Assembly (NCBI RefSeq): GCF_937616625.2
Contig: NC_065572.1
Location: forward strand, 44,543,653-44,607,652
Direction: 5' to 3'
Length of the DNA: 64,000 nucleotides
Origin: Mercurialis annua
Lineage: Eukaryota > Streptophyta > Magnoliopsida > Malpighiales > Euphorbiaceae
The first letter of the stretch is position 1. Each line of letters opens with the position of its first letter. Below, piece by piece: positions 49,168-62,726 of this stretch. The notes beneath the pieces are model-generated. The model was not told the origin of the DNA, ran no database searches, and worked only from the letters and a program-made list of their open reading frames with translations. The position numbers and the translations under genes are program-made.

Positions 49168-50190
49168 AAAGAGACTTGAGACGCGACATACTAAACTATT
49201 GCTCCTTTCCACGCACACTTTGCGTAATATAACCTACCCATTCTTAGGTAATCGGAACGACGCGTTAGAGAGACTTGTGACACGAGATAAGTATACTAAT
49301 GGGAACGACGCGTTTAAGAGACTTGAGACGCGCAATATTAATCTAGCGTCACTTTTTACGCACGCGTTGCGTAATATAACATAACCATGCTTAAGAAATC
49401 GGAACGACGCGTTAGAGAGACTTGAGACGCGACATACTAATATGTGTCACTTTTCACGCACACTTTACATATTAGAACCTAACCATGCTTAGGAAATCGG
49501 AACGACGCGTTAGAGAGAATTGCGACGCGACATACTAATCTAACCTCACTTTTCACGCACACTTTGCATAATATAACCTAATCATGCTTAGGTAATCGGA
49601 ACGACGCGTTAAAGAGACTTGTGACGCGAGATAAGTTTGGTGATCGAAACGACGCGTTAAAAAGACTTGATACGAAACATACTAATCTAGTGTCACTTTT
49701 TACGCACACTTTGCGTAATATAACCTAACCATGCTTAGGTAATCGGAACGACGCGTTAAAGAGATTGGAGGCTGGACATACTAATCTAGCGTCACTTTTC
49801 AAGCACACTTTGCGTAATATAACCTAACGATTTTTAGGTAATAGGAACAACGCGTTAAAGAGACTTGAGTTGCGACATACTTATCTATTGATCCTTTTTA
49901 CGCACACTTTGCGTACTGTATCATAAGCATGCTTAGGTAATCAGAACGACGCGTTAAAGAGCCTTGACACGCGACATTCCAATTCTTACGTCACTTTCCA
50001 CGCAAACTTTGCTTATTACGCATTAAAGAGCCTTGAGACGCGACATACTAATCTAGCGTCACTTTTCACGCACACCTTGCGTAATATAACCTAACCATGC
50101 TTAGGTATTAGGGACGATGCGTTAAATAGACTTTAGATGCGACATACTAATCTTGTGTCACTTTTCACGCACGCTTTGCATAATATAACC
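49168..50190 (-). repeat. End of block D copy 2
   Basis: Satellite resumes in exact phase after the LTR (GACTTGAGACGCGAC, then CTAAACTATTGCTCCTTTCC as at 33,775). The D-end series with GATACGAAACATAC (49,670) follows. The deletion joint TTTGCTTATTACGCATTAAAG near 50,014 is also present near 35,965. Confidence 0.85.
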
Positions 50191-53100
50191 TAACCATGCT
50201 TAAGTAATCGGAACGACGCGTTAAAGACATTGGAGACTGGACATAAGAATCTAGCGTCACTTTTCACGCACACTTTGCGTAATATAACCTAACCATGCTT
50301 AGGTAATAGGAACAACGCGTTAAAGAGACTTGAGACGCGATATACTTATCAATTGATCCTTTTTGCGCACACTTTGCGTACTATAACATAACCATGCTTA
50401 GGTAATCGGAACGACGCGTTAAAGGGACTCGTGACGCGACATAAACATTGTAATCGAAACGACGCGTTAGTGAGACTTGAGAAGCGACATACTTATATAG
50501 CGTCACTTTTCACGTAAACTTTGCGTATTATAACCTAATCATGCGTAGGTAATTGGAACGACGCATTAAAGAGCCTTGAGACACGACATACTAATCTAGC
50601 GACACTTTTCACTCACACCTTTCTTAATATAACCTAACCATGCTTTGATAATCGGAACGACGCGTTAAATTGACTTGTGACGCGAGATAAGTATGGTAAT
50701 CAAAATGACGCGTTAAAGAGACTTGAGACGAAACATACTAATCTAGCATCACCTTTTACGCACACTTTACGTATTATAACCTAACCATGCTTAGCTAATC
50801 GATACGACGCGCTAAAGACTCTTGAGACTGAACATACTAATCTAGCGTCACTTTTATAGGACACTTTACGCAATATAATCAAACCATGCTTAGGTATGAG
50901 GAATGACGCGTTAAAGAGACTTGAGACGCGACATACTAATATAACCTAACCATTCTTGGGTACTATAACCTGACAATGCTTAGGTAAAAGAAACGACACG
51001 TTAGAGAGACTTGTGACGCGACATAAGCATGGTAATCTAAACGACGCGTTAAAGAAACTTGAGAAGCGATATACCAATCTAGCATCACTTATCACGCAAC
51101 CTTTGCTTATTATAACCTAATCATAATTAGGTAATCGGAACGACCCATTAAAGAGCCTTGAGACGCGACATACTAATCTAGCTTCACTTTCACGCACACC
51201 TTGCCTAATATAACCTAACCATGCTTAGGTAATAAGAACAACGCGTTTAATAGACTTGAGATGTGACATCTGAATCTATTGACATTTTTCACGCACACTT
51301 TGCATAATATAACCAAACCATGCTTAGGTAATCGGAACAACGCGTTAGAAAAACTCGTGACTCGACATAAGCATGGTAATCAAAACGACGCGTTAATGAG
51401 ACTCGAGACGAGCCATACTAATCTAGCGTCACGTTTCACGCACACTTTGTGTAATAATCTAACCACGCTTACGTAATCGGAACGACGCTTTAAAGAGAAT
51501 TTAGACGCGGCATACTAATCTGGTGTCACTTTTCACGCACACTTTGAGTAATATAACCTAACCATTGTTTGATAATTGGAACGACGCGTTAAAAAGAATT
51601 GAGACGCGAATCTAGCGTCACTTTTCACGCACACTTTGCGTAATATAACCTAACCTTGCTTAGGTAATCGAAACGACGCGATAAATAGACTTGAGACGCC
51701 ACATACTAATCTATCGTCACTTTTCACGCACACTTTGCGTAATATAACCGAACCATGCTTAAGTAATCTGAACGACGCGTTAAAGACACTTGAGACGCGA
51801 CATACTAATCAATTGTTACTTTTCACGCGCACTTTGCGTACTATAACCTAACCATGCTTAGGTAATCGGAACGACGCGTTAGAGAGACTTGTGATGCGAC
51901 CTATGCATGGTAATCGAAACGACGTGTTAAAGAGACTTGAGATGCGACGTACTAATCTAGGGTCATTTTTCACCCCAACTTTGCATAATATAACCTAACC
52001 ATGCTTAGGTAATCGGAACGACGCATTAAATCCTCGAGACGCGACATACTAATCTAGCGTCCCTTCTCTCACACACCTTGCGTAATCTAACCTAACCATG
52101 CTTAGGTAATCGGAACGACGCGTTAAAGAGACTTGAGACGTTACATACTAATCTAGCGTGACTTTTGTTGCACACTTTGCGTAATATAACCAAACCATTC
52201 TTGGGTAATAAGAACGACGCGTTAAAGAGACTTGAGACGGGACATACTAATCTAGCATCACTTTTCACGCACTCTTTGCGTAATATAACCTTACCATGCT
52301 TAGGTAATCGGAATGACCCATTAAAGAGACTTGTGACACAACATACTAATCTATCGTCACTTCACGCACGCTAATCACACCAACGTGTTAAAGAGAATTG
52401 AGACGCGACATACTAATCTAGCATCACTTTTCACGCACGCTTTGCGGAATATAACCTAACCATCCTTAAATAATCGGAACAACGCGGTAAAGATAATTGA
52501 GACACGACATACAAATCTTGCATCACTTTTCAGGCACACTTTGCGTAATTTAACCTAACCATGCTTACGTAATGAGAACTACGCGTTAGAGAGACTTGTG
52601 ACGCGACATAAGCATGATAATCGAAATGACGCGTTAAAGAGACTTAAGATGCGACATACTAATCTAGAGTCAGTTTTCATGCAAACTTTGCATAATATAA
52701 CCTAAACAAGATTAGGTAATCGGAACGATGCATTAAAGAGCCTTGAGACGCGACATACTAATCTAGCGTCACTTTCCAGGCACGCTTTGCCTAATATAAC
52801 CTAGCAATGCTTAGGCAATCAGAAAAACGAGTTAAAGAGAATTTAGACGCGATAACGTCAATTTTTACGCACACTTTTCGTAATATAACCTAACCATGCT
52901 TAGGTAATCGGAAAGACGCGTTAAATAGACTTGATACATACTAATCTATTGTCACCTTTCACGCACAGTTTGTGTAATATAACCTAACCATGCTTAAGTA
53001 ATCGGAATGACGCGTTAAAGTCTCTTTAGACGCGACATACAAATATATTGTTACTTTTCACGCACACTTTGCGTACTATAACCTAACCATGCTTAGGTAA

Positions 53101-55180
53101 TCGGACGCGTGAGAGAAACTTGTGATGCGACATAAGCATGGTAATCGAAACAACGCGTTAAAGAGACTTGAGACACGACATACTAATCTGGAGTCACTAT
53201 TCACACCAACTTTGTATAATATAACCTAACCATGCTTAGGTAATCGGAACGACGCATTAAAGAGCCTTGAGATGCGACATACTAATATAGTGTTACTTTC
53301 CACGAACAACTTGCGTAACAAAACCTAACAATGCTTAGAAAATCGAAACAACGCGATAAAGAGAATTAAGACGCGACATACTAATTTAGCGTCACTTTTC
53401 ACGCACACTTTGCGTAATATAACCTAACCATACTTAAGTAATTGGAACGATGCGTTAGATAGAATTAAGACGCGGCATACTAATCAATTGTTATTTTTCA
53501 CGCACACTTTGCGTAATATAACCTAATCACGCTTAAGTTATTAGAACTACGCGTTAAATAGACTTGAGACGCGAGATACTAATCTATTGTCATTTTTCGC
53601 GCACACTTTGCGTAATCTAACCTCACCAGCTTAGGTAATTGGAACGACGCGTTCGAGAGACTTGTGACGCGACATAAGCATGGTAATCAAAACGACGCAT
53701 TAAGGAGAATATAGACGCATAATATTAATCTAGCGTCACTTTTTTTATATAAGATAACCATGCTTAGGATATCAGAACGAAGCGTTAGAGAGACTTGAGA
53801 CGCGACATACTAATCAAACGCCACTTTTCACACAGACTTTGCATAATATAACATAACCATGCTTAGGTAATCGGAACAATGCGTTAAAGAGACTTGAGAC
53901 GCGATATACTAATCTAGCGTTACCTTTCTCGAAAAAACCTAACCATTCTTGTGTAATCGGAACGACGCGTTAAAGAGACTGGAGACGCCACATACTAATC
54001 TTGTGTCACTTTTAACGCACTCTTTGCGTAATATAACCTAACCGTGCTTAGATAATCAGAACAACGCGTTAAAGAGACTTGTGACGCGACATAAGCATGG
54101 TAATCAAAACGACGAGTTAAAGAGACTTGAGACGCGACATACTAATCTAGCGTCACTTTTCACGCACACTTTTCATAGTATAACCTAACCATGCTTAGGA
54201 AATTGGAACAACGCGTTAGAGAGGCTAGAGACGAGACATACTAATCTAACGTCACTTGTCGCCCACACTTTGCGTAATATAACCTAACCATTGTTAGGTA
54301 ATCAGAACGACGCGTTAAAAAGATTTGTGACGCGAGATAAGTATGGTAATCGAAATGACGCGAGATAAGTATGGTAATCGAAATGACGCGTTAATGAGAC
54401 TTGAGAGGAAATGTACTAATCTAGCGTCATGTTTTACGCACACTTTGCGTAATATACCGTAACCATGCTTAGGTAATCGGAATAAAGAGTTAAATAGACT
54501 TAACACTGGACGTACTAATCTAGTGTCACTTTTCACGCACGCTTTGCTTAATATAACCTAACCATGCTTAGGTAATAGGAACGACGCGTTAAAGAGACTT
54601 GAAACGCGACATACTAATCTATTGATCCTTTTCATACACACTTTGCGTACTATATCCAAAACATGCTTAGGTAATAGAAACGATGCGTTAGAGAGACTTG
54701 TGACGCGACATAAGCATGGTAATCGAAACGACGCGTTAAAGAGACTTGAGAAGCGACATACTAATCTAGCGTCACTTCTCACGCAAACTTTGCGTATTAT
54801 AACCTAATCATGCTTAGGTAATCGAAACGACGCGTTAGAAAGACTTGAGAAGCGGCATACTAATCTACCGTCACTTTTTATGCACACTTTGCGTAATGTA
54901 ACCTAACCATTCTTAGGAAATCAGAACGACGCGTTAGAAAGACCTTAGACGCGACATACTAATCTAGCGTCACTTTTTACGCACACTTTGCGTAATATAA
55001 CCTAACCATGCTTAGGAAATCGAAACAACGCGTTAGAGAGACTTGAGACGCGACATACTAATCTACCGTCACTTTTCACGCACACTTTGCGTAATATAAC
55101 CTAACCATTATTAGGTAATCGGAACGACGCATTAAAGAGACTTGTGACGCGAGATAAGCATGGTAATCGAAACGACGCGT
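50190..55180 (-). repeat. Reverse satellite, heterogeneous
   Basis: Mixed 99-bp and 48-bp units without a clear long period. It includes several deletion-fused monomers (near 50,940 and 52,370), a 10-bp local inversion at 53,013-53,030, and a 28-bp tandem duplication at 54,329-54,384. No foreign insertion is seen. Confidence 0.85.
54329..54384 (-). repeat. 28-bp perfect tandem duplication within a short unit
   Basis: GACGCGAGATAAGTATGG plus the following ten bases occur twice back to back (54,329-54,356 and 54,357-54,384) with no mismatch. This is a very recent slippage-type event inside a 48-bp unit. Confidence 0.9.
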
Positions 55181-58100
55181 TAACGAGACTTGAGACAAAA
55201 CATACTAAAATAGCTTGACTTTTCACGCAAACTTTGCATAATATAACCTGTAATCGGAACGACACGTTAGATAGACTTAAGACGCGCCATACTAATCTAG
55301 CGTCACTTTTTACGCACACTTTGCTTAATATAACCTTATCATGCTAAGGTAATCGGAACGACGCGTTAATTATACTTGAGACACGACATACTAATCTGGC
55401 GTAACTTTTCATGCACACTTCTCGTAATATAACTTAACCATGCTTAGGTAATCGGAAAAACTCGTTAATGAGAATTGAGACGCGACATACTAATATAGCG
55501 TCACTTTCCTAACCATGCTTAGGTAATCGGAACGATGCGTTAAATATACTTGATACGCGACATACTAATCTAGCGTTACTTTTTACGCACACTTTGCTGA
55601 ATATAACCTAACCATGAATAGGTAATTGGAATGACGCGTTAAAGAGACTTGTGAGACGACATACTTATATAGCGTCCCTTTTCTCGCACACTTTGCATAA
55701 TATAAGCAAACCATGCATAGGTAATCGGAACGACGCGTTAAAGAGACTTGTGACGAGACATACTTATCTAGTATCACTTTTAACGCACGGTTTGCGTAAT
55801 ATAACCTAAGCATACTTTGATAATCGAAAACACGCGTTAGAGAGACTTGTGATGCGACATACTTATATAGCGTCACTTTTCACGCACACTTTGCGTAATA
55901 TAAGCAAACCATTGTTAGGTAATCAGAACGACGCGTTAAAGTGACTTGTAACGCGGCATATTTATCGAGCGTCACTTTTAATGCACACTTAGCGTAATAT
56001 AATCTAACCATGCTTAGGTAATCGGAACAACGCCTTAAAGAAATATGTCATGCGATATACTAATCTATCGTCACTTTTAACTTACACTTTGCGTAATATA
56101 ACCTTACCATGCTTAGATTATCGGAACGACGCGTTAAAGAGACTTGTGACGCGACATACTAATCTAGCGTCACTTGTAAGTCCAGTTTTGAGTAATATAA
56201 CCTAACCATGCTTAGGTAATCGGAATGACGCGTCAAAGAGACTTGAGACGCGACATACTAATCTAGCGACACTTTTAACATACACTTTGCGTTATATAAC
56301 CTAACCATGATTAGGTAATCGGAACGACGCGTTGAAGATACTTGAGACGCGGCATATTAATCCAGCGTCACTTATAACGCACTCTTTGCGTAATATAACC
56401 TAACCATGCTTGAGTAATCGGAACGACGTGTTAAAAAGACTTGTGACGCGACATACTTATACAGCGTCACAGTTCACGCACACTTTAAGTAATTTAACCT
56501 AACCACTGTTTGGTCAGAATGACGCGTTAAAAAGACTTTAGACGCGACATATTACTAATCTAGCATCACTTATCACGTAAACTTTGCGTAATATAACCTA
56601 ACCACGCTTAGGTAATCGGAATAACGCGTTAAGGAGACTTGTGACGCGACATACTACTAATCTAACGTCACTGTAAAATGCACACTTTGCGTTATATAAC
56701 CTAACCATGCCTAGGTAATCGGAACGACTTGTTAAAGAGACTTGTGACGCGACATAGTAATCTAGAGTCACTTTTCACGAACACTTTGCGTAATATAACC
56801 TAAACATGCTAGGTGATTGGAACGGCGCGTTAAAGAGACTTGTGACGCGACATAATAGTCTAGTGTCACTTTTATCGCACAGTATGCGTAATATATCCTA
56901 ACCATTCTTAGGTAATCAGAACGACGCATTAAAGCGACTTGTGACGCGACATACTTATATAGCGTCCCTTTTCATGCACACTATGCATAATATAACCAAA
57001 TCATTGTTACGTAATCAGAAAGACGCGTTAAAGAGACTTGTGGCGCGACATACTAATCTAGCAACAATTTTAAGGCACACTTTGAGTAATATAACCGAAC
57101 CATGCTTAGGTAATCGGAACGACGTGTTAAAGAGACTTGTGACGCGACATAATAATCTAGCGTCACTTTTAAGGCACACTTTGCATAATATAACCTAACC
57201 ATGCTTCGGTAATTGGAACGATAAGTTAAAGAGACTTGTGACGCGACATACTAATCTCGTAACTTTTAATGCACACTTTGCGTAATATAACCTAACCATT
57301 GATAGATAATCGGAACGACGCGTTAAAGAGACTTGTAACACGACATACTTATCTAACATCACTTTTCACGCACACTTTTGCGTAATATAACCTAACCATA
57401 CTTAGGTAATCAGAACGACGCGTTAAAGAGACTTGTGACGCGGCATACTAATCTAGCGTCACTTTTCATGCACACTTTGCGTTACATAATCTAACCATGC
57501 TTAGGTAATCGAAATGACACGCTAAAGAGACTTGTGACGCGACATACCACTAATCTAGCTTCACTTTTAACGCCGAATTTGCGTAATATAACCTAACCAT
57601 GCTTAGGTAATCGGCACGTCGCATTAAATAGACTTGAGACGCAAAATATTAATCTAGCGTCACTTATAATGCACATTTGGTGTTATATAATTTAACCATG
57701 CCTAGGTAATCGGAACGACTCGTTAAAGAGACTTGTGACGCGACATACTAATCTAGCATCACTTTTCACGCACACTTTGTGTAATATTATCTAACCAAGC
57801 TTAGGTAATCGGGACGACACATTAAAAAAACTTGTGACGCGACATACTACTAATCTAGCGTCACTTATAACGCACACTTTGCATTATATAATCTAACCAT
57901 GCTTAGGTAATCGGAACAACGCGTTAAAAAGACTTGTGAAGCGACATACTTATCTAGCATCACTTTTCACGCGCACTTTGCGTAATATAACATAACCATG
58001 CTTAGGTAATTGGAACGACGCGATTAAGAGACTGGTGACTCGACATACTAATCTTGCATCACTTTTCATGCACACTATGCGCAATATAATCTAACCATGC

Positions 58101-58930
58101 TTAGGTAATCAGAACGACGTGTTACAGAGACTTGTAACGCGACAGACTACTAATCTAGCGTCACTATTAACGCACACTTGAGACGCGAAATACTTATCTA
58201 GCGTCACTTTTCACGCCAACTTTGCATAATATAACCTAACCATGCTTAGGTATTCGGAACGACGCATTAAAGAGCCTTGAGACGCGACATACTATTCTAG
58301 CGTCACTTTTCACGCACACCTTGGGTAATATAATTTATCCATGCTTAGGTAATTGGAACGACGCATTAAAGAGACTTGAGACGTGAAATACTAATCTAGC
58401 GTTACTTTTCTCGCACTATTCGCGTAAACCTAACCATTCTTGGGTAATCGGAACGACGCGTTAAAGAGAGTTGAGACGCGATATACTAATCAAGCGTCAT
58501 TTTTCACGCACTCTTTGCGTAATATAACCTAACCATGGTTAGGTAATTGGAACGACGTGTTTAAGAGTCTTGAGACGCGATATATAAATCTAGCGTCACT
58601 TTTCACCCACACTTTGCATAATATAACCTAACCATGCTTAGGTAATAGGAACGACGCGTTAAATAGACTTGAGATGCGACATACTAACCTAACGATAGTT
58701 TTCACGCACACATTGCGCAATATAACCTAACCATGCTTTGGTAATCAGAATGACGCATTAAAGTGACTTGAGACGCGACAAACTAATCTAGCGTCACTTT
58801 TCACGCACAATTTTGCATAAAATAACCTAATCATGCTTAGATAATCGTAACGACGCGTTAAAGAGACTTAAGACGCGACATACTAATCTATTGTCACTTT
58901 TCAAGCACAGTTACCTATAACCATGCTTAG
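55180..58930 (-). repeat. Block of chimeric long monomers without short units
   Basis: Long 99-102-bp monomers mostly carry CTTGTGACGCG, the signature otherwise confined to the 48-bp unit, instead of CTTGAGACGCG. Many also have CACTTTTAACGCAC or AAGGCAC instead of TTTTCACGCAC. A 3-bp TACTACTAAT expansion recurs (56,655; 57,548; 57,848; 58,148). No 48-bp unit is seen between about 55,180 and 58,930. This is a distinct subfamily. Confidence 0.75.
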
Positions 58931-61900
58931 GTAATCAGAATGACATGTTAGAGAGACTTGTAACGTAACAAAAGCATGGTAATCGAAATGACACGTTAAA
59001 GAGACTTGAGACGCGACACACTAATCTAGCGTCACTTTTTATGCATACTTTGCGTAATATAACCTAACCATGCTTACGTAACCGTAACAATGCGTTAAAG
59101 AGACTTGTGACGTTACATACTAATCTAGCGACACTTTTAACACGCACTTGGCGTAATATAACATATCCATGCTTAGGTAATCGGAACGACGTGTTAAAGA
59201 GACTTGAGGCACGACATACTAATTTATTGTCAATTTTCACGCACACTTTGCTTAGGTAATCAGAACGACGCGTTAGAGACATTTGATAAGCAACATAAGC
59301 ATGGTAGTCAAAACGACGCGTTAAAGAGACTTGAAACGAGCTATACTAATCTAGAGTCACTTTTTACGAACACTTGGCGTAATATGACCTAACCATGTTT
59401 AAGTAATCGGAACAACGCGTTAAAGAGAATTGAGACGCGACACACTAATCTAGCGTCACACTATTTACGCACTCTTTGCGTAATATAACCTAACCATGCT
59501 TAGGTAATCGGAACGACGAGTTAACGAGACTTGAGATGCGACATACTAATCTATTTTCACTTTTCACTCACACTTTGTGCAATATAACCTAACCATGCCT
59601 AAATAATCGGAACAACGCGTTAAAGAGACTTGAGACGCGACATACTAATCTAGCGTCACTATTCGCGCACTCTTTGCGTAATATAACCTAACCATGCTTA
59701 GGTAATTGGAACAACGCGTTAAGGAGACTTGAGACGTGACATACTAATCTAGCGTCACTTTTCACGCACACTTTGCGTAATATAACCTAACCATGCTTAG
59801 GTAATCGGAACGACGCGTTAAAGAGACTTGAGACGCGACATACAAATCTATTGATCCTTTTCACGCACACTTTGCGTACTATTACCTAACCATGCTTAGG
59901 TAATCGGAACGACGAGTTAAAGAGACTTGAGACGCGACATAGTAATCTAGCGTCACTTTTCACGCACAATTTGCGTAAAATAACCTAACCATGCTTAGAT
60001 AATCGTAACAACGCGTTAAAGAGACTTCAGACGCAACATACTAATCTAGCGTCACTTTGCACGCACACTTTGCGTAAAAATAACCTAACCATACTTAGGT
60101 AATCGGAACGACGCGTTAAAGAGACTTATGACGCGACATATTAATCTAGTGTCACTTTTCACGCAAACTTTGTGTAAAATAACCTAACTTTGCTTAGGTA
60201 ATGGGAACGACGCGTTAAAGAGACTTGAGACTCGACATACTAATCTATTTTCACTTTTGACGCACCCTTTGCGTAATATAACCTAACCATGCTTAAGTAA
60301 TCGGAACAACGCGTTAAAGAGACTTAAGACGCAACATCCTAATCTAGTGTCACTATTCACGCACTCTTTGCGTAATACAGCCTAACCATGCTTAGGTAAT
60401 CGGAACGACGCATTAAAGAGACTTGAGACGCGACATACTAATCTATTATCGGAACGACGCGTTAGAGAGACTTGTGACGCGTAATAAGCATGGTTATCGA
60501 AACGACGGCGTTAAAGAGACTTGAGATGCGACATACTAATCTAGCGTCACTTTTTGCGAGTTATAGAGACTTCAGACACGACATACTAATCTATTGTCAC
60601 TTTTCACGCACACTTTGCGTAATATAACCTAACCATGCTTAGGGAACCATAACAACAAGTTAGAGACACTTGTGACGTGACACAATCATGGTAATCGAAG
60701 CGAGACGTTAAAGAAACTTGAAACGCGCCATACTAATCTAGCGTCACTTTTTACGCACGCTTTGCGTAATATAACCTGACTATGCTTAGGGAATCGGAAC
60801 GACGCGTTAAAGAAACTTGAGACACGACATACTAATCTAGCGTCACTTTTCACGCATAGTTTGCGTAATATAACCTAACCATGCTTAAGTAATCGGAACG
60901 ACGCATTAAAGAGACTTGAAACGCGACATACCAACCTAGCAACAGTGTTCACGCACACATTGCGTAATATAACCTAAGCATGCTTAGGTAATTGGAACGA
61001 CGCGTTAGAGAGACTTGTGACACGACATAAGCATGGTAATCGAAACGACGCGTCAAAAAGACTTGAGACGCGCAATACTAATCTAGCGTCACTTTTAACG
61101 CAGAATTTGCGTAATTTAACCTAACCATGCTTAGGTAATCGGAACGACGAATTAAAGAGACTTGAGACGCAACTTAAACCATGCTCAAGTAATCAGAACG
61201 ACGGGTTAATGAGACATGAGACGCGACATACTAATCTAGCGTCACTTTTCAAGCACATTTTGCGTAATATAACCTAACCATGCTTTGGTAATTAGAACGA
61301 CGCGTTAAAGAAACTTGAGACGCGACATACTAACCTAGCAGCAGTTTTCACGCACACATTGCGTAATATAACCTAACCATCCTTAGGTAATCGGATTGAC
61401 GCGTTAAAGAGAATTGAGACACGACATACTAATATAGCGACACCTTTCACGCACACTTTGCGTATAATAACCTAAGCATACTTTGGAAATCAGAACCACG
61501 CGTTAGAGAGAATTGGGATGCGACATAAGCATGGTAATCGAAACGACGCGTTTAATAGACTTGAGAAGCGCCATGCTAATCTAGCGTCACTTTTTACGCA
61601 CACTATTGCATAATATAACCTAACCATGCTTAGGTAATCGGAACGACGCGTTAAAGAGACTTCTGACGCGGTACACTTATCTACCGTCACTTTTCACGCA
61701 CACTTTGTGTAATATAACCTAACCATGCTTAGGTAATCGGAACGACGCGTTGAACAGACTTGAGACACGACAAACTAATCTAGCGTAACTTTTCACGCAC
61801 TCTTTGCGTAATATAACCTAACCATGCTTAGGTAATCAGAACGACGCGCTACACAGACTTGAGACGCGACATACTAATCTAGCGTCACTCTTTGCACACT

Positions 61901-62726
61901 CTTTGCGTAATATAACCTGACCATGCCTAGGTAATCGGAACAATGCGTTGAAGAGACTTAAGACACGACATACTAATCTATTGTTACTTTTCACGCATTA
62001 TTTGCGTACTATGACCTAACCATGCTTAATTAATCGGAAAGACGCGTTAGATAGACTTAAGACGCGACATACTAATCTATTGTCATTTTTCACGCACACT
62101 TTGTGTAATATTAGCTAACCATGCTTAGGTAATCGGTTCAACGCGTTAAAGAGCCTTGAGATGTGACATACTAATCTAGCGTCACTTTTCACGGACACCT
62201 TGCGTAATAAAACCTAACCTTGCTTAGGTAATAGGAATGACGCGTTATAGAGAATTGTGATGCGAGATAAGCATGGTAATCGACGCGTTCAAGAGACTTG
62301 AGACGAAACATACTAATCTAGCGTCACTTTTCACGCAGACCTTGCATAATATAACCTGAACATGCTTAGGTAATCAGAACGACGCGTCAGATAGACTTAA
62401 GAAACGCCAATCTAATCTAGCGTCAATTTTTACGCACACTTTGCGTAATACAACCTAACCATGCTTAGGTAATCGGAACAACGCGCTGCGTTAAAGAGAC
62501 TTGAGACGCGACAGACTAATTTGGCGTTACGTTTCTCGCTAACTTTGCGTACTATAACCTAACCATTCTTTGGTAATCGGAACGACGCGTAAAACAGACA
62601 TGAGACGCGACATACCTACCTAACCATGCTTAGATAATCGGAACGACGCGTTAAAGACTTGAGACGCGACATACTAATTTATTGTTACTTTTCACGCACA
62701 CTTTGCCTAATATAACCTAACCATGG
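58930..62726 (-). repeat. Reverse satellite, near-consensus, right end
   Basis: 99-bp monomers mixed with 48-bp units; several copies near 59,740-59,830 match the consensus closely. A short fused monomer lies near 60,445 and a deletion near 61,175. The array stops at CTAACCATGG (62,726) against an LTR. Confidence 0.88.

Larger units (their letters stand above)
35285..50190 (-). repeat. Super-repeat copy 2 (end of D, B, C, D) with three insertions
   Basis: The sub-blocks are: D-end (35,285-36,470, with a SINE), B (36,470-37,600, one HOR unit), C (37,600-43,300), transition with a pararetrovirus fragment, D (45,970-50,190, with a solo LTR). The offset from copy 1 drifts in steps. It is about 13.27 kb at D-end and 10.85 kb at the start of C, because B shrank from three HOR units to one. 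It becomes 12.17 then 11.88 kb within C (local expansion and loss), 13.89 kb in D (after the viral insert) and 15.41 kb past the LTR. The insertions and HOR copy changes account for the largest steps. Confidence 0.72.

Noticed and set aside
1..62726. Many 60-125-residue open frames on both strands with a periodic 33-residue peptide
   Set aside because: Unit lengths 99, 48 and 147 are divisible by three, so any stop-free frame stays open over several monomers on either strand. The peptides mirror the satellite period, have no consistent start and occur on both strands; they are not genes.
1..62726. Telomeric repeats suggested by recurrent GGTTAGG
   Set aside because: The string is a fixed part of the 99-bp monomer and occurs once per unit; no tandem TTTAGGG is present.
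1..62726. CENP-B-box-like motif in the monomer
   Set aside because: The core pattern TTCG....A..CGGG is not matched by GTCGTTCCGATTACC or any other part of the consensus.
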